Shown here: positions 63,641 through 64,000 of the stretch, in pieces
How positions within the stretch are numbered: position 1 is the first letter of the stretch
How the letters are laid out: every line of letters starts with the position of its first letter
Source of the DNA: Defluviicoccus sp. bin129
Lineage (GTDB): Bacteria; Pseudomonadota; Alphaproteobacteria; MPNO01
Direction of reading: 5' to 3'
Assembly (NCBI GenBank): GCA_002239065.1
Contig: MPNO01000008.1
Span: 53,633-117,632, forward strand
Length of the DNA: 64,000 nucleotides
Program-made: the position numbers and the translations under genes
The notes under the pieces: generated by a model
What the model saw: only the letters and a program-made list of their open reading frames with translations
Databases searched by the model: none
What the model was told of the DNA's origin: nothing

Positions 63641-64000
63641 CTACCCGCCCGCGCCCCACATCATGTAGCCGATCGCCGCGCCCAGACGGCCGAACATCCC
63701 CACCCTGCCGATCTCGGCGCCGGCTGCGAGCGGGACCTCCACGGTCTCGAAGCCGGGGGCGGCGATAACCAGCTGCGCGATCGGCGTGCCCTTCCGGATG
63801 GGCGCCGGCACCGGGCCCTCATAGACGACCTTGACCTCAAGGCCCCTGCGCGAGCCCCGGGGCAGGGTTATCCCGATGTCGCTTTCCGTGACCAGCGGGA
63901 CGGTGTCTTCCTCGCCGAGCCAGACATCCGCATGCTCGACCACGGCGCCGCGCGCGAACAGCACGTAGTTCCCGAAGGCCTCGTAGGCCCAGTCCAGCAG
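63641..64000 (-). CDS. D-alanyl-D-alanine carboxypeptidase (PBP5 family), C-terminal part
   Basis: The frame is open to the right edge, and the visible 119 residues, starting LLDWAYEAFGNY, are the end of the catalytic domain and all of the PBP5_C domain: GAVVEHADVWLGEEDTVPLV, then KVVYEGPVPAPI and PLAAGAEIGR. The last residues form a hydrophobic/amphipathic tail (MFGRLGAAIGYMMWG) that anchors DacA/DacC to the outer face of the inner membrane. These trim peptidoglycan pentapeptides. The catalytic Ser lies outside the window. Confidence 0.9.
   Translation of the reverse strand: MLDWAYEAFGNYVLFARGAVVEHADVWLGEEDTVPLVTESDIGITLPRGSRRGLEVKVVYEGPVPAPIRKGTPIAQLVIAAPGFETVEVPLAAGAEIGRVGMFGRLGAAIGYMMWGAGG

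Overview
The window is 64 kb of high-GC bacterial chromosome that reads as an alphaproteobacterium. The signs are a ScfR/RamB-type regulator divergent from isocitrate lyase, a DUF4170 gene, a glutaryl-CoA dehydrogenase/CaiB pair, many TRAP and ABC uptake systems, and UbiD and amidase catabolic genes. A Rhodospirillales-like heterotroph is plausible, but no rRNA or tRNA gene is visible to settle it. About 56 kb is ordinary dense chromosome and the last 8 kb is a mobile-DNA region.

1-7.4 kb is catabolic: the end of a molybdenum hydroxylase large subunit, an enoyl-CoA hydratase, a dienelactone-hydrolase-like enzyme, a periplasmic-binding-fold protein without a signal peptide, RidA, a flavoprotein dehydrogenase, an amidase and a Rieske oxygenase. 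7.4-12.8 kb is a glyoxylate-shunt module: the ScfR/RamB-like regulator faces aceA, a DUF4170 gene and malate synthase G. 12.8-24 kb is a run of leftward genes for uptake: a TRAP transporter, an orphan YejA-like binding protein, an amidase, and a urea/short-chain-amide type ABC transporter whose second permease gene is frameshifted. 24-31.4 kb runs rightward and holds an asparaginase-like protein, glyoxalase I, two RidA-like proteins, two SDRs, an alpha/beta hydrolase, an MFS carrier and a DsbA-like isomerase. Several of these enzymes lack the usual catalytic residue.

31.4-39.3 kb has two UbiD decarboxylases flanking an apparent ribose-1,5-bisphosphate to PRPP to nicotinate mononucleotide operon (nadC, phnN, archaeal-type nucleoside phosphorylase) and an MFS carrier. 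A 267-bp three-stem palindromic element separates the first UbiD gene from its convergent neighbour. 39.4-46.9 kb carries a cytochrome b, a lipoprotein penicillin acylase next to a GH3 acyl-adenylating enzyme, a HTH-methyltransferase fusion next to a MetF-like protein, and an orphan HigA antitoxin behind a HigB stump. 46.9-54.3 kb has a CoA-transferase, glutaryl-CoA dehydrogenase, a four-gene ABC importer of the NMT1/THI5 type, and upp.

At 54.6-56.4 kb a Lon-like protease gene breaks off inside its proteolytic domain. Tandem tyrosine integrases, a decayed IS1595-type transposase, an IS21-family element with 22-bp-period terminal repeats, a Toprim/DUF3991 protein and an IS1380 remnant follow. 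The window closes inside a D-Ala-D-Ala carboxypeptidase gene. No CRISPR array, prophage structural gene or complete novel defence system was seen.
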